Shown: positions 1 through 9,750 of the stretch, piece by piece | Layout of the letters: each line of letters opens with the position of its first letter | Position numbering within the stretch: position 1 is the stretch's first letter | Assembly: GCA_001430745.1 (NCBI GenBank) | Contig: KQ481938.1 | Coordinates: 729,267 to 779,101 of the forward strand | Length of the DNA stretch: 49,835 nucleotides | Direction: 5' to 3' | Source of the DNA: Auxenochlorella pyrenoidosa | Lineage: Eukaryota > Chlorophyta > Trebouxiophyceae > Chlorellales > Chlorellaceae | The notes under the pieces: model-generated | What the model saw: the letters and a program-made list of their open reading frames with translations, nothing else | Told to the model about the DNA's origin: nothing | Databases searched by the model: none | Program-made: the position numbers and the translations under genes

Positions 1-16
1 ACCCACCCACCCACCA

Positions 17-53
<37 letters not shown>

Positions 54-57
54 GCAG
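1..57. repeat. CA-rich microsatellite in an SF3B1 intron
   Basis: A run of ACCC units followed by about 16 CA dinucleotides leads directly into an intron 3' end (CGCAG, ending at 57). It is the tail of an intron of the SF3B1 gene whose earlier exons lie outside the window. Confidence 0.85.
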
Positions 58-2659
58 AGGTGCTGGGCTCCATCCTGGGCGCGCTCAAGTCGATCATCAA
101 CGTGATTGGCATGACCCGCATGACGCCGCCCATCAAGGACCTGCTGCCGCGCCTCACGCCCATCCTGAAAAACAGGTGAGGCGCACCACCGCCCGCTGCT
201 GCCTGCCCAGCGGCTCGGCAGCTGCGGAGGCAGACTGCCACGGCAGTCCCTCCTCACAGCATCCCTTCGTCTCCCGGCCAGACCTGCCCCGCACCAACCT
301 CCTGTGCCTGGTCCCCGCCCTGCAGGCACGAGAAGGTGCAGGAGAACTGCATCGACCTGGTGGGCCGCATCGCCGACCGCGGCGCCGAGTTTGTGCCGGC
401 GCGCGAGTGGATGCGCATCTGCTTCGAGCTGCTGGACATGCTCAAGGTGGGTGGGCTGGCATGGCGTGGCTGCGCTGCTGGGCTGCAGCCCCCCCACCAG
501 CGTGAACACGCTTGACCGCAGGGCCGCAGATGGCTTGCCCCGCTTTCGAAACTACTCAGGCGAAGCTTTGCCGGCCCGTCCTGCCGCTGCTCCTGGGTCT
601 GGCGTGCAGCAGTGAGGGCGCCTTGCCTCCAGTAGCATCCATCTGCGTCCCCGTCATCCCCCGCCCCCTCCCCCCCCCCCGGGCTGCAGGCCCACAAGAA
701 GGCCATCCGGCGCGCCACGGTCAACACCTTTGGCTACATTGCCAAGGCCATCGGCCCGCAAGATGTGCTGGTCACGCTGCTCAACAACCTCAAGGTGGGT
801 CAGGGGGGTGGTTTGTTTGCACCCAGAAGGCCACGCCGGCAGCCGAAAAGCAGGGGAGGCTGCACAGGTTGGCGGCACACAAGTGCCAAGCTGCAAGTGG
901 CCCGTCAGCCCCAGCCCCTCGAGTCAACCGTGGCCTCCCCGTGCACGCCCACCCCCCCGCCTCTAAATTCTGCAGGTGCAAGAGCGCCAGAACCGCGTGT
1001 GCACGACCGTGGCCATCGCCATTGTGGCGGAGACGTGTGCGCCCTTCACCGTGCTGCCCGCGCTCATGAACGAGTACAAGGTGCGCCCGGCTGGCTGCGC
1101 GGGGCTCCCTGACCTGGTGCCTTCCTTCAGTTTTAGGAATCCCTCAGTGTTAGGAAAAGGGAGATGCAGAAGCGTGCAGCTGCGGGGCTCAGGTCGGGCC
1201 GGACTGGCCACTGTGTGCTACAGTAGGCAAGGTGGGCTGGGTGCTTGGCTCTCTGCCTTAGCCGTTGGAACCCGGAGAAACCGGTGTTGCCGCCCCCCCC
1301 CCGCGCCCCTCGGCCCCTGCAGGTGCCGGAGCTGAACGTGCAGAACGGCGTGCTCAAGGCGCTGTCCTTCCTGTTCGAGTACATCGGCGAGATGGGCAAG
1401 GACTACATCTACGCGGGTGAGGGGGGAGGGGTGGCAAGCGATGCCAGGGAAGTAAAGCTCGTACTAGCTGGGTGTTTGCACACGCGCGCACAGGCGCGAG
1501 AAGGGCTACATGTCAGCGCATGCCATACGCCACAGCGCATGCTGTGCGCCGTGGCCGCTGGCACCCAAGTGGCCTTCCTGGGAGCCCTCAGGGAGCCAGC
1601 TCCCGCCTGCTTTCTGCTTTTGTGACCCCCCGCATCCGACCCCACCCACCCCCCTCCTGCCGCCCCTGCCCCCGCAGTGGTGCCTGTGCTGGAGGACGCG
1701 CTCATGGACCGCGACCTGGTGCACCGCCAGACCGCCTGCGCGGTGGTGCAGCACATGAGCCTGGGCGTGGCGGGGCTGGGGTGCGAGGACGCGCTCACCC
1801 ACCTGCTCAACTATGTGTTCCCCAACATCTTCGAGGTGTCGCCGCACATCATCCAGGCGAGAAGGGATGGGTGGCGCGGGGGCGCGGGATGGCGCCGCGT
1901 GCGTTGCGGGCCTGGCAGGCGCGACGGGCGTGGCAATGAGCAGGCACAGGCAGCCTCCTCATGCTGGCCTGCTGCCCTCTGCTCCTCCCCCCCGTGTGTG
2001 CAGACGACGACGGGCGCGATCGACGGCTGCCGCGTGGCGCTGGGACCCGCGGTGATCCTCAACTACCTGCTGCAGGTGGGGGCAGCAACACAGCAACCAT
2101 GAGAGGCATCCAAATTGTATCTTCACTGGGTGTACTGCCTGATGGGCTGAGGATTGGCCCTGTCAAGGGCACGTGCACGCACAAAGGCAGCTGCATGCAA
2201 GCTTGCGGAATGCGGCCACGCATCCCTCCCCCGCCTTCGACCTCAGCCTCTGCAACCGCCCCTGCCCTGTGTTTCCCCCGCGCCTGCAGGGGCTGTTCCA
2301 CCCGGCCCGCAAGGTGCGCGAGGTCTACTGGCGGCTGTACAACAACGTGTACATCGGGGCGCAGGTGCGGCGGGGGGATGGCCACAGGGAGGGGGCAAGG
2401 TCAGGGCCCCTGTAATGCAGCCTCTGCGCGTGTCGCTGGGTGCTGCCCCGCTGTGCTGCCCTCGGCGCAGGCCACATGGGCGTGTCTGCATGCTGCTGGC
2501 CTCCACCTGGATGGCCTCAACAACGACGACGCCTTGCATTAAGCTAGCATGTTCCTCCCCTCCCGGCGCCTGCAGGACGCGCTGGTGGCCTGCTACCCGC
2601 GCTTTGACGACGACGGCATCAACACCTACCACCGGCACGAGCTGGACGTGTTTGTTTGA
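58..2659 (+). CDS. SF3B1: Splicing factor 3B subunit 1 (SF3B1/SAP155), C-terminal part
   Basis: This is the core HEAT-repeat subunit of the SF3b complex of the U2 snRNP, which helps fix the branch-point helix in the nucleus. Nine exons join in one frame: 58-175, 326-446, 690-794, 976-1080, 1323-1416, 1678-1856, 2004-2075, 2290-2364 and 2576-2659 (TGA). They give about 316 residues, the last quarter of a roughly 1300-residue protein. The match to animal and plant SF3B1 is near-continuous from memory, including [45 protein letters not shown] and [15 protein letters not shown] segments. The protein ends a few residues after a YHRHELD motif, as in the family. Seven introns are GT-AG. The one after 1856 reads CAG/GCGAGA, so it is a GC-AG intron. 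The 5' part of the gene is outside the window. Confidence 0.96.
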
Positions 2660-3695
2660 CCCTGCTGTCCCTGCTTTGTCCGTGCTCATGTCTATGCTGG
2701 CCGCCGAGCTGGGCGGGCGTGCCGTCCGCCGCGCAGCCTGGCGGCGGCGTGCGCCGCGCCCTGTCTTGTCGTGTGCTGTGCTGTGCTCTCTCCTCCCCCG
2801 GCCCCCCTCTTTGTGTTGCTCAGTGCTCCACGTGCCGCCGAATCTCTGCATCTGCATCCCTGTACGCTGCAGTATCTCTTTCTGGTAACCGATCTGCCAG
2901 TCAGTTCCACTTGCAAAGGCATCGGCTGACAGGCGTCGCTGACCTGCACAGGGGGGCCGCAGGCAGCGGCAATGCGCGGCAGGTATAGACGGGCTTGCAC
3001 CCAGCTTGCGTGCACTGTGCGCAGGCACCTGCACAGAAGATAACACAAGATCACACAGAAGGTCACGATCGACAGACAAGCTGTCACAGGCTTAGCGCTG
3101 TTTTTATTGCCCTCGGTTCGATTCTCAGGTGGGGCGTCAGGCGGCCTGATATGGGCCGTCTCAGCAGATACTGCGTGCCCAAAGTAGCAGGTTGTTTCTG
3201 AATCTGCGGTCTTGAAGCAAGGGATGCCTAGAGAGTTTGCTATGCTCATTTGAACCTGCTGTGGTGGTGGAGGCCCTCCAGGAAGATGAGCAGACATGGG
3301 CAGCATGCATGTAGTGCCACCCCTGCCCACTGAACACCGACACAGCTGGGCTGAACTCTTTCATGCACCACTCACCGAGGGTTTCTTCTTTTGTCATGGC
3401 CCCACTGCAGCATGGGTTGCCAGCTGGAGCGCTCCGCAAGCACTGCACCTCAGGACGCTGCTATTGACGTCGGCAGCGGCAGCAGATCGGTGCTCTGCTT
3501 TGCTCTGCTCAGGCTTCCAACGATTTCGAAGTCTATATCTCACGCCTGCACATGCGACCTGACCCTTGCACTGAGACTGACCTCTGCATTTGTTTGACCC
3601 GGTGGCCTTGGAGGTTGTATAAGAGGGCTGCTGCCACCGCTATCCTCTGCCCCTCCTCGTTCCAGTCCACCTCGGCAGTGACCGACTGGATCTCC
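2660..3695. other. Downstream region of SF3B1, no gene seen
   Basis: This stretch follows the SF3B1 stop and has lower GC than the exons around it. It should hold the 3' UTR, but I saw no TGTAA signal. Open frames on both strands are short and lack protein-like composition or paired splice sites. A GGTTCGATTC string near 3114 resembles a tRNA T-loop, but no other tRNA arms can be built. Confidence 0.5.
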
Positions 3696-4347
3696 ATGGC
3701 TTCAAAGCAGAAGGTAAGCGAGAGTGGGAGAGACCGCCTCGACCGGCAGGTCCACCTGGCATCTCCTGGGCCCTCCCTTGCACCAGCTGTCTTCTCTCCT
3801 CGCCTCCTGGCTTGGCTGGTGCCAGAGAGAGCTTGTGGCAATGCATGCCTGCCCGCCTGACACTCTCCCTCACTGTTGCGCCCTGCTGCAGGCCAGCTGG
3901 GCGCCTGAAGGATCGCCCATGAGCAAGAAGCAGCAGACAAGGCGCAACAAGTCTGCCAGCATGGTGGTGAGTCGGCGCCTGCGGCCGTGATGCTGCCCGC
4001 TCCGCCCGCAGGGTGCCTGGTTGGCTGCCAACTGTGCTGCCTCTACTCCAGGCCAATCTGGGCAGCATTAACCTTCTGATGCAGGCAGAAGCAGCTCAGG
4101 AGCTGCCGTACATGGTGCAGGGAAGCCAAGGTACAGGAGGGCGGCCTGGCCACCAGGCCTCCTTCGCTACCACCTGTGAGAGGGCGCGAGCAACCTGGCT
4201 CCCTGCTGCCTGCCTTGTATGCCTGTCCTGCCAGCTTCTGTGCTCCGGACGGCTGCTCCAAGGCCTGCCGTTGTTTGCCGCTCAGCGCTGGACCTGCTGG
4301 CACCCACCAGAGCCCCAAACACACTGCACTGCTGCCTCTCTCGATGA
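3696..4347 (+). CDS. Possible small four-exon gene, function unknown
   Basis: A reading frame can be joined from 3696-3713 (ATG), 3892-3966, 4052-4130 and 4235-4347 (TGA), giving 94 residues. Exon phases agree, and donors (GTAAGC, GTGAGT, GTACAG) and acceptors (TGCAG, TCCAG, GCCAG) are good. The predicted protein starts MASKQK, has a basic patch with KKQQTRRNK, then a segment rich in Ala, Leu and Glu. I do not recognise it. The last exon is the weakest: its composition is unremarkable and it runs up to a large hairpin. This could be the 5' part of a longer gene reaching into the decayed region downstream, or chance. Confidence 0.25.
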
Positions 4348-4493
4348 AGGCGCTAAGACGGGCCGCTGCTTCACAGCGCCCTGGTCCAGCGAGCCATGCA
4401 GAGGAGCGCCCAGATAAGAGGAGTCAGGGACGCACTCTTGTGCCTGCAACTGCTAGAACTGCGCCCAGCCGCCCACCGTGCACCCCGAGTCAA

Positions 4494-4782
4494 CCCCGAG
4501 GGCAGTTGCTCCACCAGCGACGGGATGCAGATCAGGTTGAAGCGGGCTGCAGCAGTGTCTTCCCCTTCAGGGTGTGCTCAACCAGGGTGAGCACACTACA
4601 GGTAGGTCTGTGTACGCTGGCAGGCCCGCTACTGGGTAAGCAGGCTCAGTGCCGGGCCTGCCAGAGTACACAGCCCCAGTGTGATCCCCCCTGTTGCGCA
4701 CACACTTAAGGGGGAAGACTCCGATGCGACTCGCTTCGTCCTGCTGTGCATCCCGCCGACAGTAGAGCGCCTGCCCTCCGGG
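4494..4782. repeat. Long imperfect inverted repeat (hairpin 1)
   Basis: The segment 4494-4634 pairs with 4647-4782 across a loop of about 12 nt. Matching blocks run through both arms: GAGGGCAG, CGGGATGCA, CAGG..GAAGCG, GTCTTCCCC, GTGTGC.CAA and CACACT. The innermost block is CTGTGTAC.CTGGCAGGCC against GGCCTGCCAG.GTACACAG. The arms have diverged by many substitutions and a few small indels. It could be an old foldback element or a source of hairpin RNA. Confidence 0.8.
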
Positions 4783-4980
4783 TGGGCGGTTGGGCGTGGT
4801 GCTGGCGTTTGGAGGGCTCTGGACTCATTAGGCGCAACCTCCTCTATGCTTGCATTCTGTCCAGCCCCGTTGGAGGCATGTTTGGAAGTCGGCGCAGCAT
4901 CCTTTGCCGATGGCTCGCTGGATTCCACCTGGCATGCAGTTCTTCGTCCTTCAACATGTGTCGGTGCACCTGCTTTGGCT

Positions 4981-5068
4981 ATGTCACAGGCCGACCAGGT
5001 GGGCCATGCTCCGGGCCGTGTGCTGTCCATGCTGGTGGACTGCGGCCCCCATCTGGTGCTTGGTGCTA
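4981..5068 (+). repeat. Duplicated 88-bp segment, copy 1
   Basis: This segment matches 6076-6163 without gaps, with 16 differences in 88 bases by my count. On the + strand both copies read open, with the shared peptide QADQVGHA..GR then LVDCGPHL. About half the changes are silent in that frame, so selection on the peptide is not clearly shown. Confidence 0.75.
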
Positions 5069-6075
5069 GCTGGCAAGCAAAAAGCTCCGCGGGAGCGAGA
5101 GTGCCTTGTGGAGCCACGCCTTCTTGGGGCCAAGGGTGCCAAGACCAGGCTGGCCATGCTCCCAAGAGGGTGCGGCTGCTGAAGCATGGTAGCTGGCCAG
5201 GAGCAGCTCTCAAGGGCTGCCCACCCTGGCCAGTTTCCTCAACCCACGCCCACGGGCGTACTCTTTTCTTTCTTTCGGCTGCTGAAGAGCATTCTGGTGG
5301 AAAGGGCCAGGCCAGGAGTTGGAGGGCTGGGGCTTGCTGGCTGACAGCAGCTCACGTAGGTGGAGAGAAGGTAGGCAGCAGTAAGGGCATGGGCACGGCA
5401 CCCTCTTTGCTAGGCAATCGTGCACTTCGGGGTTTCAAGTTGGCGTGCGGCGAGCTGGATTGCTAGACGGCTGCCTGAATTTTCCCGCCGCTAGCATATT
5501 AATCCGTTTTTAACTCCTCAGTGGTGCAACCTGCCAGTCTCCTGCCGGGGTACCTGTGCCCGATCCAGCCCTCCCCAAGGGCTTCTGCGCGCCAGAGCTA
5601 CGCGTCTCTCAGCTGCCGTGCCGCTGCACAAAGCGGCGCGCCAGCGTGGGGACGCGCCACTCTGGCGCGCAGAATCCTTTGGCAAGGGCTGGGCAGCGCT
5701 CGTGGCCCTGATGATGAAGCTTGCCCCATGGGGTCTCCTTCACGGACGGCAGCCTGCGTGCATGTGTCAACCTGGGTGGTGGCTGGCGCGGATGGCCCTC
5801 TTGAGGCACTGTTTGTGTACTCCATGCCGTTGCTCATTTTGGTGCGCTGCTCGTCCTCTGGCTGCTCAGCTCCCCACGTGCTGCGCCGCTCTGTTCAAAT
5901 CATCAACATCTGCGTGCACGGGTTCCCCTGCATGGGGACAATGTTCGACAGTGTGCTCCCCTGCTGTGCGTCTCTTGCAGGCAGCAAGCAGGCGCGCATC
6001 GACATGCCGAGGGATGGTGAGGCTGCAGCTGTTTATCAGTCGACACCTCTGTTCCCACCCTCCTTCCACTTGGCC

Positions 6076-6163
6076 ATGGCGCAGGCCGACCAGGTAGGCC
6101 ATGCTCTGGGCCGGATGCCGTCAGTGTTGGTGGACTGCGGGCCCCACCTGATGCTGGATGCCA
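6076..6163 (+). repeat. Duplicated 88-bp segment, copy 2
   Basis: This is the second copy of the segment at 4981-5068, about 1.1 kb downstream in the same orientation. The flanks did not align by eye, so the duplication is short or the flanks have decayed. Confidence 0.75.
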
Positions 6164-6362
6164 TGCGGATGCCTGAACATCTAGGTGGTGGGCAACGAGT
6201 GAGTGAAAGCCGGCAGCGACGGCGGGGAATGGGCTTGCGTTTGCCTTGCAGCATTGGCTTCCGGCTAATCAACCCGGGAGCAGCAAAAGCTGCTGTAAGT
6301 CGTTGGCCAAGAGTGCTGAAGTGTCCCGTGCCCCTGCCTTTCCACCACAACCCTCAGTTCTT

Positions 6363-6511
6363 GGGCACATGCCACGGCCATGGGGAAACACCAGGGTGTA
6401 GGGCTTCTCGAGCGAGTTGTACCGCTCCAGGTCCTGATCAGCTGTAGGGCTTGGAACAGTTCGCTTGAGCAGCACTACACGCTTGCTTCCCCATGGCCGT
6501 GGCATGTGCCC
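6363..6511. repeat. Palindromic hairpin with perfect 25-bp outer arms (hairpin 2)
   Basis: The outer arms 6363-6387 and 6487-6511 are perfect reverse complements, beginning GGGCACATGCCACGG. The inner part keeps pairing, for example GTGTAG..CT.CTC.AGCGA on each side, up to a centre at TGATCA (6435-6440). The whole 149-bp unit can fold into one stem of about 70 bp with scattered mismatches. This is the best-preserved of the three hairpins in the region. Confidence 0.9.
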
Positions 6512-7722
6512 CGGTCGTGTTCATGCACGGCCGCGTGGGCTGCTCAAGGTGCCAGGAGTGACGGCCCGCCTGGACAGCACTCTTAATTTTGGGGTGCTTC
6601 TTGCTACTGGCGGCAAATTTGGGAGCCGGGTTATGTAAGCTGTTGTCTGGCAAAGTGTTAGCCGGGTCATGTGCCTCACAGACTCTGTCCTGCCTCACAG
6701 GTGTGCGCTTGGCAAAGCATCTTGCCCTTTTGCATCCCCCTCACCTCCCCCCCCCCCCCCCACGCCCTACCCCCAGTGCCTCGCATCGCCGTCAAGGTCA
6801 AGCAGCTGGACTTTGTGGCGCAGCCGAGCTGGCCGAGGCGCTGGTGAGGTTGCACAGGTGGCCTCCAACATCCTGGCCCTGCTTGTGAGGCGGTGGGCTG
6901 GGCAGCACAATACAGAGTGCACCCTACAACCCGCTGGAGCGCAGCTTTGTGGACATCCTGCGCTGGGTGCTGCGTGGTATTGCTGCACCTGACATGCTGC
7001 TACAAGAGTGGAGCTCACATTTGCTGCGCATCACTGGCATGCCCGATTTCTCCGCCTGGCTGCAACGCAAGCACGATGCCAGCTGGCATGCACTGCAAGC
7101 GGTCGGAGAACACATGCTGCCGTTTATTGCCAGGAACAGGCGCCTCAACGATCTCCGGCCAACTTGCAGGTGGGTGGGTGCCGAGATGATGGTCATGATA
7201 GCTGGGCAAGGGGGCAGACAGAGTGCTGTCAGTGATGCTTGGGCTGGCAAGACCAGCTGATTGATGGGGCGCAAGCACCCCTGGGCCTAGTTGAGAAAGC
7301 AGGGTGCGGGCTCAGTGATCACTGTTGGCTTAAACAACACTGCTTTCCCGGCAGGAGCTCGGCAAGGCTGGCGAGGGGCCCCAGTTGCTGATCTGCTGCC
7401 TGCAGGTGCAGGCAGCGCGGCAGTGTTCTAGCTGGTGTTCAGCGGTGAGCTCTGGCGAAGGTGGTGTTCTCCCTGTTCATGCTCTGTCCTGATCTGGCGG
7501 TTGCAAGCAGGTCGGGTCGAGGGAGGCAGCCTACGTTTGCATTGGTGTGTGCGTGGGCCACCCGTGCGGCCAGGCTTGCCATGCCATGTGCATGATCCAG
7601 TGCTGTTTCGCACCACCCACAGCGTCCCTCTGCAAGCACTCGCCCTGGCACCTGTCGGCTGTTTGGAATGCCCAGGCCCCACCCCCCTCCCTCCCACCAC
7701 CCCCCCGCAGCCCCCACCTGCG

Positions 7723-7825
7723 CATACAGGTGCGGCAGCATGTGGATGCTCTCCAGCACCGTGCTCGTGGCGCGCAGCACGCCGTAGGCCGTCAGAGCGC
7801 CCGCGGGCCCACCAGGGGGGCACTT
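7723..7825 (-). pseudogene. Isolated importin-7/8 (SAD2)-like exon fragment, antisense
   Basis: The minus strand carries about 33 codons reading GALTAYGVLRATSTVLESI then HMLPHLYAQ, ending at a good donor (CAG/GTGGGG at 7722). This resembles the importin-7/8 (plant SAD2) importin-beta family, where a GAL..G.LRA.STILES....LPHLY segment occurs. No neighbouring importin exon is visible on this strand on either side, and the acceptor side is weak. I read it as a stranded gene fragment; a chance match cannot be excluded. Confidence 0.4.
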
Positions 7826-7970
7826 GCTTGCGTGCTTGCACATGGCGGGTTCAGCCAAGCGCATCCCCCGCTCCAGGGCGTGCCCAACAACGTCCTGAGG
7901 TGAGCCTGTGGGGCTGGGAGGGTGCTACCACAGCATCATTTTCTTGAAGCCTCCACGAAGGCGGCGCCGA

Positions 7971-8074
7971 ATGTTCCTGTTTGGAACTCGCAAACGTCCT
8001 GAAGGGAGGCTGTGGACACCCTGCCTGACCCACAACCTCCCTTCCGGACGTTTTCGTGTTTGAAACAGTAACAT
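7971..8074. repeat. Imperfect hairpin (hairpin 3)
   Basis: The segment 7971-8015 pairs with about 8029-8074. Paired blocks include ATGTT.CTGTTT, AAC.CG.AAACGTCC, AGGGAGG and GTGG, closing on a loop of about 13 nt. Weaker pairing extends outward to about 7945 and 8100. Its sequence is unrelated to hairpins 1 and 2. Confidence 0.8.
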
Positions 8075-8814
8075 TTGGGCCCCATTCAAGGCGGCTTGCA
8101 GCAAGGCCGCCGCGGTGGTGTTGCACCCTGCCACACCTGTGCTTGAGGACTGGAGGACCTGCACGGGGTGAGCCAACGCAGGCCGACAGCGGCAAACAAC
8201 ATGCGTTGCACAGAGGTGCTCGGGCAGGGCGTGGTCACGAATGGGGGCCGCTCGAGACGCCCCGCCCCCCACTTGTGACCCCTCATGGATGTGTCGCATG
8301 CGCTGAAGAGCAGGCAACTCACGCTTGCCTGCTGCTGCTACTGCCTGCCGACACATCGCCTGCGACTAGTCCTGCTGCGCTTGCTGTGCAGCAAACCTGG
8401 TCACTTGGCGCTTTGTGCGCAAACTGCTGGGCCGCAACGCCATCGGCACGCTGGCAAGCAGCCTGGAGACTCTGCTGCTGCTGCTCGGCAGCGCCGCCCA
8501 GAGTCTTTCCGGGCCCTCTGCACAAAGCAAGGTGGTTGGGGCGGGCATGTCTAGCCGGGTGCATGGCCTGACTACCAGAAATTACATTGTTTGGAAGCAG
8601 GGCTTCCCAAGGTGCAGGGATGGGCCCAGTTTTAGGCTGACCCACCCCACCCCCTGCCCCTGCCGCTGCGCCCCCTAGCGAGCAGATGACGTGGCGGCCA
8701 GCTGCACTGCTGGTGGAGGACCAGGCCAGCAGCGCCATGCAGCGCGCCTTTGGAACCCTCGGTCACCTTGCCACCCTGCCGTCCAGCCTAGCAAGCGAGG
8801 AGCAGGACATGTGA

Positions 8815-9750
8815 TGTGCCCTCTGCTGCAGACATTGTCAATGCAGCGGGCTGGCAGCGGCATTACAGATTGGCCAGCACCCTGTGGGTCAGGGCCATGG
8901 TTCACCACCATCCTACTGCCAGGGCAGTGCTGACCACTCGCATGTGGTTGCTGCGCGGTCAGTGAGCTGGATGACACGCAGCCAGCGAAAGCAGGGTGGC
9001 ATGCGGTGGTGGCTGCAGCACCACCTAAGCGGAGCAGCCATCAAGCAGCAGTGCTCTCTAGTGTTCATTCTGCGCTCCTTGTGTTCGATCTCACTTTGCT
9101 TGTGACTCAAGCGCTGCATTACTTGTAATCATACATGCAGTGAATCTTTTGTGTTGACAACTGACATCAGAAGTGGGAAGCGAAAGCTTTGCCTGTTGGG
9201 GATCAGCGGCATGGCTGTGGGCAGGGACAATGGCTATAGCGGAAGCATTAGATTAACAAGGCTGGCTAACCTAAGATTTGACGCTCAGGAGGCGGTGTTT
9301 AAGACACATTACACAATCAATACATCAATCAAAGAGCCCAGGGCACGCACCCACCGGCATATGGGGCGCCGCCGGCGGCAGTGGCACGGCGTGCCTGCTG
9401 CGGCGGGTCTCTGCGCGTTGCAGGCGTGCCTCGAGATTTCTTGGCAAGAAGTACTTCTACTGCAGTCAACTTTCTTATTGACCGCCTGCTCAAGCCGAGC
9501 CTGCCCCTCACTGGGGTCTTGTTGCTGGACTTGGGTAGTGCCGACCGGGCTTGCAGGCCGTTTGGCGCGCTGAAGCCGTGTCGTTTCCAACAGCACTGAA
9601 GCACTTGACGATCGCGCGCTGAGGGCTCTCCCAGCAACCACCGCCACACTGCCTGGCTGCCGCCACCGCCGGTCGCCGGCCCGCAGGCGATACTTGCCAA
9701 TTGCTGCCGGCCCTCCTGCCTGGACTAGCCTCCTTCTGTCCCCAGGAGGA
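8815..9750. other. Intergenic region upstream of the ADP-ribosylglycohydrolase gene
   Basis: This holds a relatively AT-rich patch (about 9040-9330) and the TGTAA at 9124-9128. The end, 9700-9750, contains an AG acceptor (CCCAG ending at 9745) just before the start codon, so the 5' UTR of the next gene may be spliced. No convincing coding segment was seen. Confidence 0.5.
9124..9128 (+). terminator. Candidate TGTAA poly(A) signal
   Basis: TGTAA is the usual green-algal poly(A) signal. This copy lies 310 bp after the stop at 8814, on the same strand as the decayed gene, and hints that a transcript once ended or still ends here. Confidence 0.35.

Larger units (their letters stand above)
6777..8814 (+). 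pseudogene. Likely decayed gene, family not recognised
   Basis: Several stretches look like real coding sequence but do not join in one frame. From about 6930 to 7169 a clean open block contains NPLERSFVDILRWVLRG and GMPDFSAWLQRKHD and ends at a GTGGGT donor. Just upstream, pieces in three different frames (IAVKVKQLDFVAQ, AELAEAL, EVAQVASNILALL) lie too close together for introns, which suggests frameshifts. Downstream are a small block near 7355-7406 (ELGKAGEGPQLL) whose phase does not match, an exon-like block at 8392-8531 (WRFVRKLLGRNAIGTLASS), and a terminal block ending in TGA at 8812-8814. A TGTAA signal follows at 9124. It may be a pseudogene, a divergent gene with sequence errors, or two fragments. 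Confidence 0.35.

Noticed and set aside
3097..3140. Possible tRNA because of a GGTTCGATTC string
   Set aside because: The T-stem does not pair, and no acceptor stem, D-arm or A-box is present at the right distance on either strand.
4629..5466. Open frames of 194 (-) and 261 (+) codons over hairpin 1 and the first duplication
   Set aside because: The composition is unremarkable, no domain is recognisable, and the frames exist on both strands of a repeat-rich segment with no convincing splice sites.
6844..6857. Intron joining AELAEAL to VASNILALL
   Set aside because: The donor and acceptor strings exist, but the intron would be only 14 nt long, too short to splice. A frameshift is more likely.
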